42,337 nucleotides of DNA from JALORV01 sp044225415 (GTDB lineage Bacteria > Pseudomonadota > Gammaproteobacteria > Burkholderiales > Burkholderiaceae_F): assembly GCA_044225415.1 (NCBI GenBank), contig JBGAIO010000010.1, positions 1 to 42,337 on the forward strand, in the 5' to 3' direction. How positions within the stretch are numbered: position 1 is the stretch's first letter; each line of letters opens with the position of its first letter. The position numbers were made by a program, and so were the translations under genes. This document shows positions 30,523 through 38,669 of the stretch, piece by piece. The notes under the pieces are model-generated. The model saw nothing but the letters and a program-made list of their open reading frames with translations. It ran no database searches and had not been told where the DNA came from.

Positions 30523-31659
30523 ATGCAGCGTCCGAACACCGTCGCCATCGCCGTCGTCGCGATCGTCGTGATCGTCGGCGTGCTGGGCCTGCGCTTCCGG
30601 CCGGTACTGCCGTCGGCGGAGCGGCCGGTCGCGAGTGCGGTGCCGTCGATCAAGAAGGAGCCCGCTTATCCGCCTGAAAACGTCGATGGGCGCGTCGAGA
30701 ATGGGCCGACGGGTCGCATCGTGGAACTGTGCGGTTACGGACCGGTCGAGTGGACGGCCGAGCACGCTTTCCCGACGCATCTGGCAGAGGCGGCCGAGCG
30801 CGCGCTCGCGCAGGCGAACGCGGCGCTCGCCGCCAGCGGCACGGCGCGCCAGCGGGCTGCGGCGCGCTTCGTGCAGGGCGATCGCGAGGCGCTGGTCGCC
30901 GACGCGCTGACGGCGCGCGATCCGTCGGCCTACGCACTCGCGTTCTATGCGTGCCTGAGAACGCGCTCGAACCCCGATGCCGCCGGCGCTTGCCGGCTGG
31001 TCAGCGCCGCGCAATGGGCGCAGCTGGAACCGGACAATGCAATGGCGTGGGTGCACGCCGCCTGGGAAGCGCAGGCACGCGGTGACGCCGCGGCGCGCGC
31101 CGAGGCCGTGCAGCGCGCGTCGCAGGCGACCGAATCGCGGCTGCACATGGACGCCGTGTTCGAGCCGCTGAGGCAGGCGGCCCTGCGCAACCTGGATGCG
31201 CCGACGCGGACCATTGCGCAGATCACGCTGGTCGGCATTCATGCCGCCATTCCGGTGCCGGGGCCGCTCGTCCTCAACGACGAATGTGTCGGCAAACCGG
31301 CACTCGACGGACCGCGTCGCGAGGTGTGCGGCGCGCTGGCGCGGACCTTCGCCGAGCACGGCGACACGTTCTTCGAAATGGGGCTTGGCCTCCGTCTCGG
31401 ACAGCGTGCGGGCTGGCCGGACGCCGAGCTGCGGGCTTTGCGTGAGCGCCTGGACGCTGCGCAGCAGGTGCTGGTCCAGACCCCACCACCATGGAGTTGC
31501 GACTTTCAGCGCCTGTCAGAGCAGTACACCGCTGCGGCCATGGACGGCGGAGAGGTCAAGCTGGCCAGCAGCCTGATACAGAGCAGCGGACGCCCACCCG
31601 CCGAACTCGCCCAGGCCTGGCGCGAACGCTCCCTGCCGCAACCGCCGGTACCCAAATAG
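30523..31659 (+). CDS. Membrane-anchored protein of unknown function, divergent from the T4SS-like operon
   Basis: 378 aa from the ATG at 30523 (MQRPNTVAIAVVAIVVIVGV), a single N-terminal membrane anchor. The rest is helical and Ala/Arg-rich: TGRIVELCGYGPVEWTAEHA, LAEAAERALAQANAALAASG, AARADAVQRASQ-like repeats that suggest TPR/Sel1-type helical pairs (YALAFYACLRTRSN, AMAWVHAAWEAQARGDAAAR). Scattered cysteines (LCGYG, YACL, GACRL, NDECVG, EVCGA, WSCDF) may form disulfides in the periplasm. I do not recognise a family. It ends 82 bases before gshA. Confidence 0.75.
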   Translation: MQRPNTVAIAVVAIVVIVGVLGLRFRPVLPSAERPVASAVPSIKKEPAYPPENVDGRVENGPTGRIVELCGYGPVEWTAEHAFPTHLAEAAERALAQANAALAASGTARQRAAARFVQGDREALVADALTARDPSAYALAFYACLRTRSNPDAAGACRLVSAAQWAQLEPDNAMAWVHAAWEAQARGDAAARAEAVQRASQATESRLHMDAVFEPLRQAALRNLDAPTRTIAQITLVGIHAAIPVPGPLVLNDECVGKPALDGPRREVCGALARTFAEHGDTFFEMGLGLRLGQRAGWPDAELRALRERLDAAQQVLVQTPPPWSCDFQRLSEQYTAAAMDGGEVKLASSLIQSSGRPPAELAQAWRERSLPQPPVPK

Positions 31660-31741
31660 CGTCACTGCCCGGCGGTACACTGCCCGTCCGACAGACTGTC
31701 GCGGCCCGGCGCCTGCCGACGCTGCCAGAAGCGAGACTGAC

Positions 31742-33073
31742 GTGTCCCCATCCCCGATGCCCTGCCTGGTGACGGCCAACACCGGGCCGTTGCTCGCGCT
31801 GGAACAGAAGATCGTCGACGAGATGGCGGCGATCGAGCGCTGGTTCCGCCTGCAGTGGCAGGAACACACGCCGCCGTTCTACGGGTCCGTCGACCTGCGC
31901 AACGCCGGCTACAAGCTCGCGCCGGTGGACATGAATCTCTTCCCCGGCGGCTTCAACAACCTGTCGGACGACATGCTGCCCAGCGCGGTGCAGGCCGCGC
32001 AGTCGGCGATCGAGCGGCTGTGTCCGGACGCGCGCAACCTGGTGCTGGTGCCGGAGAAGCACACGCGCAACCAGTTCTATCTCGCCAACGTCGCGCGGCT
32101 GGTGCGCATCCTGCGCCAGACCGGCCTCGAAGTGCGCATCGGCTCGCTGTCGGACGAGATCACCGGCCCGACGCGCATCGAGCTGCCCGAGGGGCCGCTG
32201 CTGGTCGAGCCGCTGGTGCGCATCGGCGACCAGGTCGGCGTCGGCAACTTCATCCCCTGTGCGGTGCTGCTGAACAACGACCTGTCGGCGGGCCTGCCGG
32301 CGGTGCTGCGCGGACTGGAGGGGCAGGTGCTGGTGCCGCCGCTGCAGGCGGGCTGGGCGGTGCGGCGCAAGTCGAATCACTTCGCCGCCTACGACGTGGT
32401 CGCGGCCGAGTTCGCGCAGCTGATCGACATTGATCCGTGGCTGATCAATCCGGTGTTCGGCCGCTGCGGGCAGGTCAACTTCCAGGAACGCGCCGGCGAG
32501 GAATGCCTCGCAAGCAACGTCGACTTCGTGCTCGGCCGCATGCGCGACAAGTATCGCGAGCACGGCATCGACGACACGCCCTACGTCGTCGTCAAGGCCG
32601 ACGCCGGCACCTACGGCATGGGCGTGATGACGGTGAAGGACGCCTCCGAAGTGCGCGGGCTGAACCGCAGGCAGCGCAACAAGATGGCGGTGGTGAAGGA
32701 GGGACTGCAGGTCCACGAGGTCATCATCCAGGAGGGCGTGCCCACCAACGAGCAGGTCGATGGCGCGGTGGCCGAGCCCGTGGTCTACATGATCGATCGC
32801 TACGTCGTCGGCGGGTTCTATCGCGTGCACACCGACCGCGGCCGCGACGAGAACCTGAATGCGCCCGGCATGCACTTCGTGCCGCTCGCCTTCGATGCGA
32901 GCTGCAACCTGCCGGACTGCGATTGCACCGCCGGCACCAGCGCGGCCAACCGCTTCTACGCCTATGGCGTCGTCGCGCGGCTCGCCCTGCTGGCGGCGGC
33001 GGTCGAACTCGAACGCACGGCGAGCCAGGTCGAAGACGTGGCCGCGCCGGTGGCCGCAGCCATCGCCGGTTGA
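31742..33073 (+). CDS. gshA: Glutamate-cysteine ligase, betaproteobacterial (TIGR02049) type
   Basis: 443 aa from GTG at 31742; the ATG at 31757 is an alternative. Hallmarks: WFRLQWQEHTPPFYGSVDLR, NAGYKLAPVDMNLFPGGFNN, LVLVPEKHTRNQFYLANVAR, VVVKADAGTYGMGVMTVKDA (ATP-binding glycine-rich stretch), GVPTNEQVDGAVAEPVVYMI, and GGFYRVHTDRGRDENLNAPG. This is the ATP-grasp-like family first named from Acidithiobacillus and found in betaproteobacteria, not the E. coli GshA family. It catalyses the first step of glutathione synthesis. A TACACT hexamer at 31676 could be its -10. gshB follows after 63 bases. Confidence 0.93.
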   Translation: MSPSPMPCLVTANTGPLLALEQKIVDEMAAIERWFRLQWQEHTPPFYGSVDLRNAGYKLAPVDMNLFPGGFNNLSDDMLPSAVQAAQSAIERLCPDARNLVLVPEKHTRNQFYLANVARLVRILRQTGLEVRIGSLSDEITGPTRIELPEGPLLVEPLVRIGDQVGVGNFIPCAVLLNNDLSAGLPAVLRGLEGQVLVPPLQAGWAVRRKSNHFAAYDVVAAEFAQLIDIDPWLINPVFGRCGQVNFQERAGEECLASNVDFVLGRMRDKYREHGIDDTPYVVVKADAGTYGMGVMTVKDASEVRGLNRRQRNKMAVVKEGLQVHEVIIQEGVPTNEQVDGAVAEPVVYMIDRYVVGGFYRVHTDRGRDENLNAPGMHFVPLAFDASCNLPDCDCTAGTSAANRFYAYGVVARLALLAAAVELERTASQVEDVAAPVAAAIAG

Positions 33074-33136
33074 ACGCACGGAGCGCGGCCGCACACCACC
33101 CGCCGTACGCATTTCGATCCACGCACCCTGTCACGC

Positions 33137-34081
33137 ATGTCACTCGCGCTGCTGTTCGTCGTCGATCCGCTGGACCAGCTCAAGGCCTACAAGGACACGA
33201 GCGTGGCGATGATGCGCGAAGCCGCGCGCCGCGGCCATGCGGTGTGGGCCTGCACGCCGATGGACATGGCGGCGAGCAGCTCCGCCGTGACCGCGCGCGC
33301 AACCGAGCTGGCGCTGACGGCCGACGATCACGACTGGTACGAAGAGCAGCGCGTCGAAGAGCGCGACCTCGCGGACTTCGACAGCGTGCTGATGCGCAAG
33401 GACCCGCCCTTCGACGTCGAGTTCCTGGCGGCGACGCTGCTGTTGTCGCGCGCCGCGGAACTCGGCGCGCACGTCGTCAACGATCCGCAGGCGCTGCGTG
33501 ACCACAACGAGAAGCTGGCCGCGCTCGCCTTCCCGCAGTTCACCGTTCCGAGCCTGGTCACGCGCGACGCGCAGCGCATCCGCGCCTTCTGGAGCGAACA
33601 CGGCGACATCATCGTCAAGCCGCTCGACGGCATGGGCGGCACGGGCATCTTCCGCCTGAAGCCCGGCGACGCCAATGCGGGCTCCATTCTCGAAACCGTC
33701 ACGGCCAACGGCTCGCGCAGCGCGATGGCGCAGCGTTTCATTCCGGAGATCCGCGACGGCGACAAGCGCGTGCTGGTGATCGACGGCGAACCGGTGCCGT
33801 ACTGCCTGGCGCGCATTCCCAAGCCCGGCGAGACGCGCGGCAACCTGGCGGCGGGCGGCACCGGCCGCGCGCAGCCGTTGACGGCGCGCGACCGCGAGAT
33901 CGCCGCCGAGGTCGGCCGCGCGCTGCTGCCGCGCGGCCTGCGCCTGCTGGGCCTGGACGTCATCGGCGACTGGCTGACCGAGGTGAACGTCACCAGCCCG
34001 ACCTGTTTCGTCGAGATCGCGCAGCAGACCTGCTGCAACGTCGCGGCGCTGTTCATCGACGCACTGGAACGCAGGCCATGA
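33137..34081 (+). CDS. gshB: Glutathione synthetase
   Basis: 314 aa starting MSLALLFVVDPLDQLKAYKD, the usual family opening (DP...lk..kDts). Further marks: VLMRKDPPFDVEFLAATLLL, VVNDPQALRDHNEKLAALAF, the ATP-grasp part DIIVKPLDGMGGTGIFRLKP, FIPEIRDGDKRVLVIDGEPV, and DVIGDWLTEVNVTSPTCFVE. Adds glycine to gamma-glutamylcysteine. Its stop overlaps the ATG of the PTS EIIA gene by four bases (ATGA), so the glutathione and PTS genes are one transcript. Confidence 0.96.
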   Translation: MSLALLFVVDPLDQLKAYKDTSVAMMREAARRGHAVWACTPMDMAASSSAVTARATELALTADDHDWYEEQRVEERDLADFDSVLMRKDPPFDVEFLAATLLLSRAAELGAHVVNDPQALRDHNEKLAALAFPQFTVPSLVTRDAQRIRAFWSEHGDIIVKPLDGMGGTGIFRLKPGDANAGSILETVTANGSRSAMAQRFIPEIRDGDKRVLVIDGEPVPYCLARIPKPGETRGNLAAGGTGRAQPLTARDREIAAEVGRALLPRGLRLLGLDVIGDWLTEVNVTSPTCFVEIAQQTCCNVAALFIDALERRP

Positions 34082-34542
34082 CCGGCATCGTCCTGATCGC
34101 ACACACCCCGCTCGCCAGCGCGCTGGAATCCTGTGTCGAGCACGTCTACAGCTGCGAGCCGGGCATGGCCAAGGCGAATCTGCGCGCGCTCGACGTCGCT
34201 CCCGGCGCGCCTCCGGAGGATCTGCAGGCGCGCGCAGAGCAACTGGTCGCCGAGGTCGACTCCGGCGCGGGTGTGCTGGTGCTGACCGATGCCTTCGGCG
34301 CGACGCCGGGCAATCTCGCAGCGCGGCTCGCCCAGCCCGGGCGCGTCAGCGTGGTGGCCGGGGTCAACCTGCCGATGCTGCTGCGGGCGATCTGCTATCG
34401 CGAGGCCACGCTCGCCGAGGTCGCTGAGAAAGCGTTGTCCGGCGGACAGCAGGGCATGATGCAGGTGCTCGCCACCCCCGTGCAGAACCAGGGCTTCAAG
34501 CCGCAGGGCAATGATTACCAGAGACTTCACCATCAACAATAA
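34078..34542 (+). CDS. PTS mannose/fructose-type EIIA protein
   Basis: 154 aa starting MTGIVLIAHTPLASALESCV; His9 in LIAH is the phosphorylation site of the EIIA-Man family. VLVLTDAFGATPGNLAARLA and VAGVNLPMLLRAICYREATL are family segments. No sugar permease is present here, so this belongs to the regulatory PTS of betaproteobacteria, where HPr and EI pass phosphate to EIIA for carbon/PHB control. Overlaps gshB by 4 and ptsH by 32 bases. Confidence 0.92.
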   Translation: MTGIVLIAHTPLASALESCVEHVYSCEPGMAKANLRALDVAPGAPPEDLQARAEQLVAEVDSGAGVLVLTDAFGATPGNLAARLAQPGRVSVVAGVNLPMLLRAICYREATLAEVAEKALSGGQQGMMQVLATPVQNQGFKPQGNDYQRLHHQQ

Positions 34543-34780
34543 GCTGGGCCTGCACGCGCGCCCGTCGGCGCAGATCACGCAGGCCGCCAGCCGCTACGCG
34601 TCCGAAGTGTGGATCGCCCGCAACGGCCGCCGGGTCAATGCCAAGTCGATCATGGGTGTGATGATGCTGGCCGCGGGCCAGGGCAGCGTGCTGACCGTCG
34701 AGGCCGACGGCCCCGACGAGGCGCAGGCCGTCGAGGCGCTGGGCACGCTGATCGACTCGGGCTTCGGCGAGATGGAGTGA
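34511..34780 (+). CDS. ptsH: Phosphocarrier protein HPr
   Basis: 89 aa, MITRDFTINNKLGLHARPSA. His15 (GLHARPS) is the site phosphorylated by EI; Ser46 (NAKSIMGVMMLAAGQG) is the HPr-kinase site. Length and motifs are standard. Starts inside the end of the EIIA gene; its stop overlaps the EI start. Confidence 0.97.
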   Translation: MITRDFTINNKLGLHARPSAQITQAASRYASEVWIARNGRRVNAKSIMGVMMLAAGQGSVLTVEADGPDEAQAVEALGTLIDSGFGEME

Positions 34781-36765
34781 CGACTGCCGTGGGCAAGGTC
34801 GAGACGATCGCCGACGACCGTGCTGATCCGGCCGACGCCGGGGCGCAGAGCGCGACGCTGCACGGCAGCGGTATCACGCACGGCATCGCGATCGGCCGTG
34901 CGCACCTGCTGGCGGCGTCGGAGCTCGACGTGCGGCAGGTCAGCATCGAGCGGCGCGACGTGGTGCACGAGATCGCGCGGCTGACGCGTGCCTTTGAAGC
35001 GGTGCGGACCGAGCTCGAGGAACTGCGCGGCGAAATCTCGCAGGACGCGCCGGGCGAAGTGCGCGCCTTCCTCGACCTGCACCGCATGATCCTCGACGAC
35101 TCGCTGCTCAGCGAGGCGCCGCGCGACCTGATCCGGACGCGGCTGATCAACGCCGAATGGGCGCTGGTCATCCAGCTCGAAGAGGTGGTGCGCCAGTTCG
35201 AGGCCATCGACGACGAGTACCTGCGCGAGCGTTCCGCCGACGTGCGCCAGGTGGTCGAGCGCGTGCTCAACGCGCTCGCCGAAGGCAAGCCGACGCGCGT
35301 GGCGCTGCCGAAGAAGCTCGCGGCCGGCGAGCGGCTGATCCTGGTGGCGCACGATCTGGCGCCCGCCGACATGCTGCACCTGAAGCATCGCGCCGACGTG
35401 GACCTCGCGGGCTTCATCACCGAGCTCGGCGGTCCGACGTCGCACACCGCGATCCTCGCGCGCAGCCTCGGGCTGCCGGCAGTGCTCGGCGTCGAAAGTG
35501 CGCGCAGCCGCATTGCCGAAGGCGACCTGCTCGTCATCGATCCCGACGACGACCGGGTGGTGGTCAATCCCACCGGCGAGGAGCTGACGCAGTTCCGCCG
35601 GCGCACGCGCGCCGAGGCCGAGCACCGTACGCAGCTGCGCAAGCTCAAGGGCCGCATCGCGCGCACCACCGACGGCCACGCCATCGAGCTGCTGGCGAAC
35701 ATCGAACTGCCCGAGGACGCGCGCGACGCACTGGAAGCGGGTGCCGACGGCATCGGGCTGTTCCGTTCCGAGTTCCTGTTCATGGATCGCGACGAGCTGC
35801 CCACCGAGGACGAGCAGTTCGAGGCCTACGCGAAGGTGGCGCGCGCGATGAAGGGCAAGCCCGTCGTGATCCGCACGCTGGACATCGGCGCGGACAAGGT
35901 GCTGAACGAGGCGGCGCGCGACACCCTGGGCATGGGCCGCGGCGCGCCGCGGCCCGAGTCGAACCCCGCGCTCGGACTGCGCGCGATCCGCTACTGCCTG
36001 GAATATCCGGAGCTCTTCCTGACGCAGCTGCGCGCGATCCTGCGCGCATCGGAAGTGGGCACAGTGCGCATCCTGGTGCCGATGCTGGCGCATGTGCACG
36101 AGATCGAGCAGGCCTTCGCGTTCGTCGCGCGGGCCCGCGAGCAGCTGAAGGAGCGCAAGCAGCGCTACGACGCGCGCATCCAGATCGGCGGCATGGTGGA
36201 AGTGCCGGCCGCCGCGCTGTCGGTGCCGCTGTTCGCGCAGCGCCTGAAGTTTCTGTCGATCGGCACCAACGACCTCATCCAGTACACGCTGGCGATCGAC
36301 CGCACCGATGCGACCGTCGCGCATCTGTACGACGAAATGCATCCGGCGGTGCTGCAGCTCATCGCCTACACCATCCGCGGCGCCAACAAGGCGAAGGTCG
36401 CGGTGTCGGTGTGCGGCGAACTCGCCGGCGAACTCGAGCTCACGCGCCTGCTGCTCGGCATGGGCCTGCGGCAGTTCTCGATGCACCCGTCGCAGATCCT
36501 GCCGGTGAAGGAGCGGCTGTTCGAACTGTCGCTGAAGGACGCCGGGCGATTTTCCGGCAAGGTGCTGCGCATGTCGGATCCGGTGAAGATCCGCGAACTG
36601 CTGCGCGCGGAACTGCGCGAGGCCAACGCCGCGCGGCTGGCGGGCAGCGCGCGCGGCTCCCAGGACGAGAGCTACTTCAGCTTCGGATCGGCGACGATCG
36701 CGCGCTCGGTTTCTTCAGTGCATCGACCGATGCGCGTTTCGCAGCCAACGCGAAATCAGAACTGA
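34777..36765 (+). CDS. ptsI: PTS enzyme I (phosphoenolpyruvate-protein phosphotransferase)
   Basis: 662 aa from GTG at 34777, which overlaps the HPr stop as GTGA; GTG at 34789 is the alternative. Domains: HPr-binding helical part (about 20-175; HGSGITHGIAIGRAHLLAAS), phosphohistidine swivel with His223 in ELGGPTSHTAILARSLGLPA, and the PEP-binding barrel: GADGIGLFRSEFLFMDRDEL, NPALGLRAIRYCLEYPELF, GGMVEVPAAALSVPLFA, LSIGTNDLIQYTLAIDRTDA, and the catalytic Cys in VSVCGELAGE. It transfers phosphate from PEP to HPr. The C-terminal 30 residues (FSFGSATIARSVSSVHRPMR and on) extend past the usual family end and overlap the convergent lipoprotein gene by 89 bases. Confidence 0.95.
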   Translation: MTTAVGKVETIADDRADPADAGAQSATLHGSGITHGIAIGRAHLLAASELDVRQVSIERRDVVHEIARLTRAFEAVRTELEELRGEISQDAPGEVRAFLDLHRMILDDSLLSEAPRDLIRTRLINAEWALVIQLEEVVRQFEAIDDEYLRERSADVRQVVERVLNALAEGKPTRVALPKKLAAGERLILVAHDLAPADMLHLKHRADVDLAGFITELGGPTSHTAILARSLGLPAVLGVESARSRIAEGDLLVIDPDDDRVVVNPTGEELTQFRRRTRAEAEHRTQLRKLKGRIARTTDGHAIELLANIELPEDARDALEAGADGIGLFRSEFLFMDRDELPTEDEQFEAYAKVARAMKGKPVVIRTLDIGADKVLNEAARDTLGMGRGAPRPESNPALGLRAIRYCLEYPELFLTQLRAILRASEVGTVRILVPMLAHVHEIEQAFAFVARAREQLKERKQRYDARIQIGGMVEVPAAALSVPLFAQRLKFLSIGTNDLIQYTLAIDRTDATVAHLYDEMHPAVLQLIAYTIRGANKAKVAVSVCGELAGELELTRLLLGMGLRQFSMHPSQILPVKERLFELSLKDAGRFSGKVLRMSDPVKIRELLRAELREANAARLAGSARGSQDESYFSFGSATIARSVSSVHRPMRVSQPTRNQN

Positions 36766-37255
36766 ACTCCGAGAACGTGGCGTTGCCGGTGCCGTTGACG
36801 AACACCTCGCTGACCTTCGATCCGCCCGTGTCGGTGAAGGTGCAGGCGAGCTGCACCTGGAAGTAGGTCGGCGGCCACGTCAGCATGCTGTCCGACGAGG
36901 ACTGCGTGATGATCTTCGGCTGTACCACCCAAGCGACGTTGTTCTTGACCAGGTTCTCGAGATCGTTCGGCGAAGAGACGACGACGACCTTCTCGAAGAC
37001 GTTGCCCAGGACCTTGTACAGCCCCCCTTCGAGGTCGCGGTAGGGGTAATAGGAGATCTTGTCGCCGCCGCCTCCCGGCGTGGTCACCTGCGCCGACTTG
37101 TCCGCCGCCGGCAGATACAGGCCGACGACGCGCGGCACCGGCTTCTCGCCGGGCGCCTCCAGTTGTGCGAGATCCGGAGCCATCGTGATCGGATGTGCGC
37201 ACCCGGTCAGCGCCGCGGCGGCGGCAATCGCAATCACATGGATAAGTCGCTTCAT
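36677..37255 (-). CDS. Lipoprotein of unknown function (third of a trio)
   Basis: 192 aa from the ATG at 37255; a GTG at 37264 overlapping the preceding stop is possible. Lipobox in HVIAIAAAAALTGCAHPITM. Mature part: VPRVVGLYLPAADKSAQVTT, YYPYRDLEGGLYKVLGNVFE, KVVVVSSPNDLENLVKNNVA, WVVQPKIITQSSSDSMLTWP, then a beta-rich CTFTDTGGSKVSEVFVNGTG. It looks like a small alpha/beta lipoprotein of the YajG/LptE-like shape. The C-terminal residues overlap ptsI. It forms an operon with the genes at 37261 and 37850. Confidence 0.78.
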   Translation of the reverse strand: MKRLIHVIAIAAAAALTGCAHPITMAPDLAQLEAPGEKPVPRVVGLYLPAADKSAQVTTPGGGGDKISYYPYRDLEGGLYKVLGNVFEKVVVVSSPNDLENLVKNNVAWVVQPKIITQSSSDSMLTWPPTYFQVQLACTFTDTGGSKVSEVFVNGTGNATFSEFSSDFALAAKRASVDALKKPSARSSPIRS

Positions 37256-37260
37256 GGCGA

Positions 37261-37815
37261 TCACTTCAGGGCCGCGATGAACTCAGGGTCGGCGAACAGG
37301 TTAGCCACCAGCTGCTGCACCAGCCGCGGGTACTCCTGCTGCGCCTTGGGAATGGCGATCGCGCCGACGAAGCTGGTGTCCCACTGCGTCGAAGCCGCGA
37401 TGACCTTGTCGAAGCGCACCTTGCCGTCGCGCGTGACCGTGAACTTCGCCTGCATCGTTCCAGACCCCTTGTCGGCGAGGCCGGTGTCCATGTCGTTCTT
37501 CATCAGGACGGCAGTGATTTCGCTGGCTGCGTTCGGCGCATACAGTTTCGCGAGTTCCAGTTCGGTCTTGATCGCTTCGGCGAGGTACTTCGAGTAAGTC
37601 CCCTGCGAGGCCTGCATCGAGCTGGCGCGCAACGTCAGTGAAGTGTCGTTGGCCTCCTTGGCCGCGGTGAAGGCGCCCGTCTTTGCCGGCTGGACCTTCG
37701 CGGCGGCGAGCGGCTGGACGGTCGAAGGGCTGGGTACGTAGTTCGGCGCGACTGCGGTGCAGCCCGTCGCCACCCATGCAACGACTGCGAGGCACGCCAG
37801 TTTCATCGATGTCAC
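37261..37815 (-). CDS. Lipoprotein of unknown function (second of a trio)
   Basis: 184 aa; the GTG at 37815 has AGGAG six bases upstream, which decides the start. Lipobox in LACLAVVAWVATGCTAVAPN. Mature part: SLTLRASSMQASQGTYSKYL, AEAIKTELELAKLYAPNAAS, EITAVLMKNDMDTGLADKGS, GTMQAKFTVTRDGKVRFDKV, and VQQLVANLFADPEFIAALK. The 'yLaeAik.eLe.A' helix followed by strands is the pattern of YajG/PqiC/LptE-like lipoproteins. No exact family is recognised. Same operon as both flanking lipoproteins. Confidence 0.82.
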   Translation of the reverse strand: MTSMKLACLAVVAWVATGCTAVAPNYVPSPSTVQPLAAAKVQPAKTGAFTAAKEANDTSLTLRASSMQASQGTYSKYLAEAIKTELELAKLYAPNAASEITAVLMKNDMDTGLADKGSGTMQAKFTVTRDGKVRFDKVIAASTQWDTSFVGAIAIPKAQQEYPRLVQQLVANLFADPEFIAALK

Positions 37816-37849
37816 GTTGTTCTCCTGTGGATAGGCGGAATTCCGCCGG

Positions 37850-38462
37850 TTACTGAGGACTCACGACGGCGGCCGCCCGCCGCCGTTCGATGTCGGCCAG
37901 GCGCGACGCGCGTGCCGCGTCCGCGGCCTTGAGCTGCGCAGCGCAGTTGTCCGGCGTGCATGCGCGCTGGATGCGCTCGAGCACCTCGCCGTACTCGCGC
38001 AGGAACGTCGCGGCAAGGCCGTCGTAGAACTGGTCGCGCTCGGCATTGGAGCGGAACGTCACGGGCGTCAGCTTGAAGGTGACGGCGGTGGGGTACTTCG
38101 TCATCGCACCGCTCGCGGCATCGACGACCACGCCGACGATGCCGCCCAGGATGATGTTGCCGAAGGTCGCCGGCTGGAACTCCGAACCGATGTTTCCGCC
38201 GGCATCCAGATAGCCTTCGCGCACGCACTGCACCGCGAGGTCGGTGGAGGACTTCTCGACGTGGATCGAGCCGGGGGTCGGATTGACGCGGGCCAGCACG
38301 ACGCCGTTGCGCGTCAATGTGCAGTCGGCACCCTCGGGATCGGTGTTGACGGTGATCGCCTGTCCGCTGCCGGTGGCGATCGTCGCGCGGCTTCGGTCCG
38401 GGCGCGGCTCGGCGCCGCAGCCAAGCTGAACGCGCCAACGCGAAACGCAGCAAAAGACGCAT
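37850..38462 (-). CDS. PEGA-like lipoprotein with apparent frameshift in the signal peptide (first of a trio)
   Basis: The body, in the frame ending at 37850, reads QAITVNTDPEGADCTLTRNG, VVLARVNPTPGSIHVEKSST, DLAVQCVREGYLDAGGNIGS and FGNIILGGIVGVVVDAASGA, TKYPTAVTFKLTP: a PEGA-type beta-domain plus a glycine-rich hydrophobic segment, then a helical tail. This frame reaches the lipobox-like QLGCGAEPRPD but has no plausible start. The ATG at 38462 in the neighbouring frame gives MRLLLRFALARSAWL, a normal signal peptide. One base too many around 38415-38430 would join them. Either the sequence is wrong here or the gene is broken. 34 bases upstream of the second lipoprotein. Confidence 0.65.
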
Positions 38463-38617
38463 GCGCGACCGGATCTAGTTATTTTCGTCGCCGCGCCTGA
38501 AGAAACGCGTTCTCCAACAGGCGCGCTCGACTCCGTCCCCCAAGGCAATCCACCGGCGGAGCGTAACGACCGCCGTCAACTCCGCTCCCGTCCATCGCGC
38601 GGAGTTGCTTTAGATCA

Positions 38618-38646
38618 GAAAAGAAAAAGGCCCGGCATGCCGGGCC
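38618..38646 (-). terminator. Rho-independent terminator of the SYLF gene
   Basis: The 18-base perfect palindrome GGCCCGGCATGCCGGGCC (38629-38646) is followed, on the minus strand, by TTTTTCTTTTC. It lies 24 bases past the SYLF stop. The rest of 38463-38617 holds the probable promoter of the lipoprotein trio; no clear -35/-10 was found. Confidence 0.88.
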
Positions 38647-38669
38647 TTCGTTCAAAGTGCAGGACAGGC

